Both the position numbers and the translations under genes were made by a program. 64,000 nt of DNA from Streptomyces sp. CB02009. GTDB lineage: Bacteria > Actinomycetota > Actinomycetes > Streptomycetales > Streptomycetaceae. Each line of letters starts with the position of its first letter. Positions within the stretch are counted from its first letter, which is position 1. Below the pieces are notes generated by a model. That model was not told the DNA's origin. It saw only the letters and a program-made list of their open reading frames with translations, and did not search any database. Shown here one piece after another: positions 63,901 through 64,000 of this stretch. Where the stretch lies: NCBI RefSeq assembly GCF_001905825.1, contig NZ_LIVV01000003.1, positions 354,956-418,955 of the forward strand. The letters run 5' to 3'.

Positions 63901-63936
63901 GGCCGATCGGTTCACTCTTCGGAGTGCCGATCGGCC
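63901..63936 (+). terminator. Terminator after dxs
   Basis: Nested arms GGCCGATCGG (63901-63910) and CCGATCGGCC (63927-63936), with an inner CACTC/GAGTG stem closed by TTCG, then CTTT. A stable tetraloop hairpin 29 bases past the dxs stop. Confidence 0.9.
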
Positions 63937-63993
63937 CTTTCGCGTGCATTCTGACCACAGGGCGGGCAGCCCCATGGCAGGGAGGTACGACGA

Positions 63994-64000
63994 GTGAGTA
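63994..64000 (+). CDS. Start of a next gene, cut by the window end
   Basis: GTG at 63994 follows GGGAGGT eight or so bases upstream. Only two codons are visible, so nothing can be said of the product. Confidence 0.4.

Overview
The window is actinobacterial chromosome, almost certainly Streptomyces. GC is very high in third codon positions, GTG starts with AGGAGG-type ribosome sites are common, and genes are packed with ATGA/GTGA overlaps. The right half matches, from memory and not searched, the S. coelicolor order murA2-acnA-(...)-ngcEFG-rok7B7-xylFGH-dxs.

Layout. (1) 1-3342: the 3' part of hen1 and a complete pnkp, the bacterial RNA-repair pair, closed by a hairpin. (2) 3908-24575: a Crp/Fnr-type regulator, then eight tightly linked genes on the + strand. 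They encode a class III nucleotidyl cyclase-like protein, a degenerate P-loop/repeat protein, an SPFH-like protein, a PycTM-like membrane protein, a secreted or membrane-anchored vWA protein, a tubulin-like GTPase, a large unrecognised membrane protein, a pseudokinase-GTPase fusion and a GAP1-like protein. (The cyclase is counted with the eight as the head of the operon, giving nine genes including it.) This is the most unusual part of the window and looks like an NTP-dependent conflict or signalling system. (3) 24719-28769: arginine deiminase, ornithine carbamoyltransferase and an amino-acid permease. (4) 28723-37696: an ATP-binding regulator and an aryl-CoA catabolic cluster (crotonase, two-domain salicylyl/anthraniloyl-CoA monooxygenase-reductase, aryl-CoA ligase, acyl-CoA dehydrogenase, RidA) with a PaaX-type regulator. 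(5) 37794-43511: two MFS exporters, a duplicated AsnC regulator and an M20 amidohydrolase. (6) 43693-52778: an HTH-MurA fusion, a VOC protein, a Tat-exported amidohydrolase with a divergent LacI regulator, aconitase and a secreted repeat protein. (7) 53306-63872: two sugar ABC operons (ngcEFG and xylFGH) flanking the ROK regulator rok7B7, then dxs.

How the parts may work together. In region 2, three nucleotide-dependent layers sit in one transcription unit: cyclic nucleotide (cyclase, Crp-like regulator, PycTM-like membrane effector), GTP (tubulin-like protein, GTPase, GAP1 partner) and a surface vWA sensor. In region 4 the enzymes make a plausible CoA-dependent anthranilate or salicylate route, and two copies of a shared inverted repeat sit before its divergent units. 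In region 7, ngcE has a near-consensus DasR site over its promoter, xylF has a near-perfect palindrome over its promoter, and in both operons a strong hairpin follows the binding-protein gene.

Limits: all family calls were made by reading the translation; no search or fold prediction was run. Positions of short sites were counted by hand and may be off by one base.
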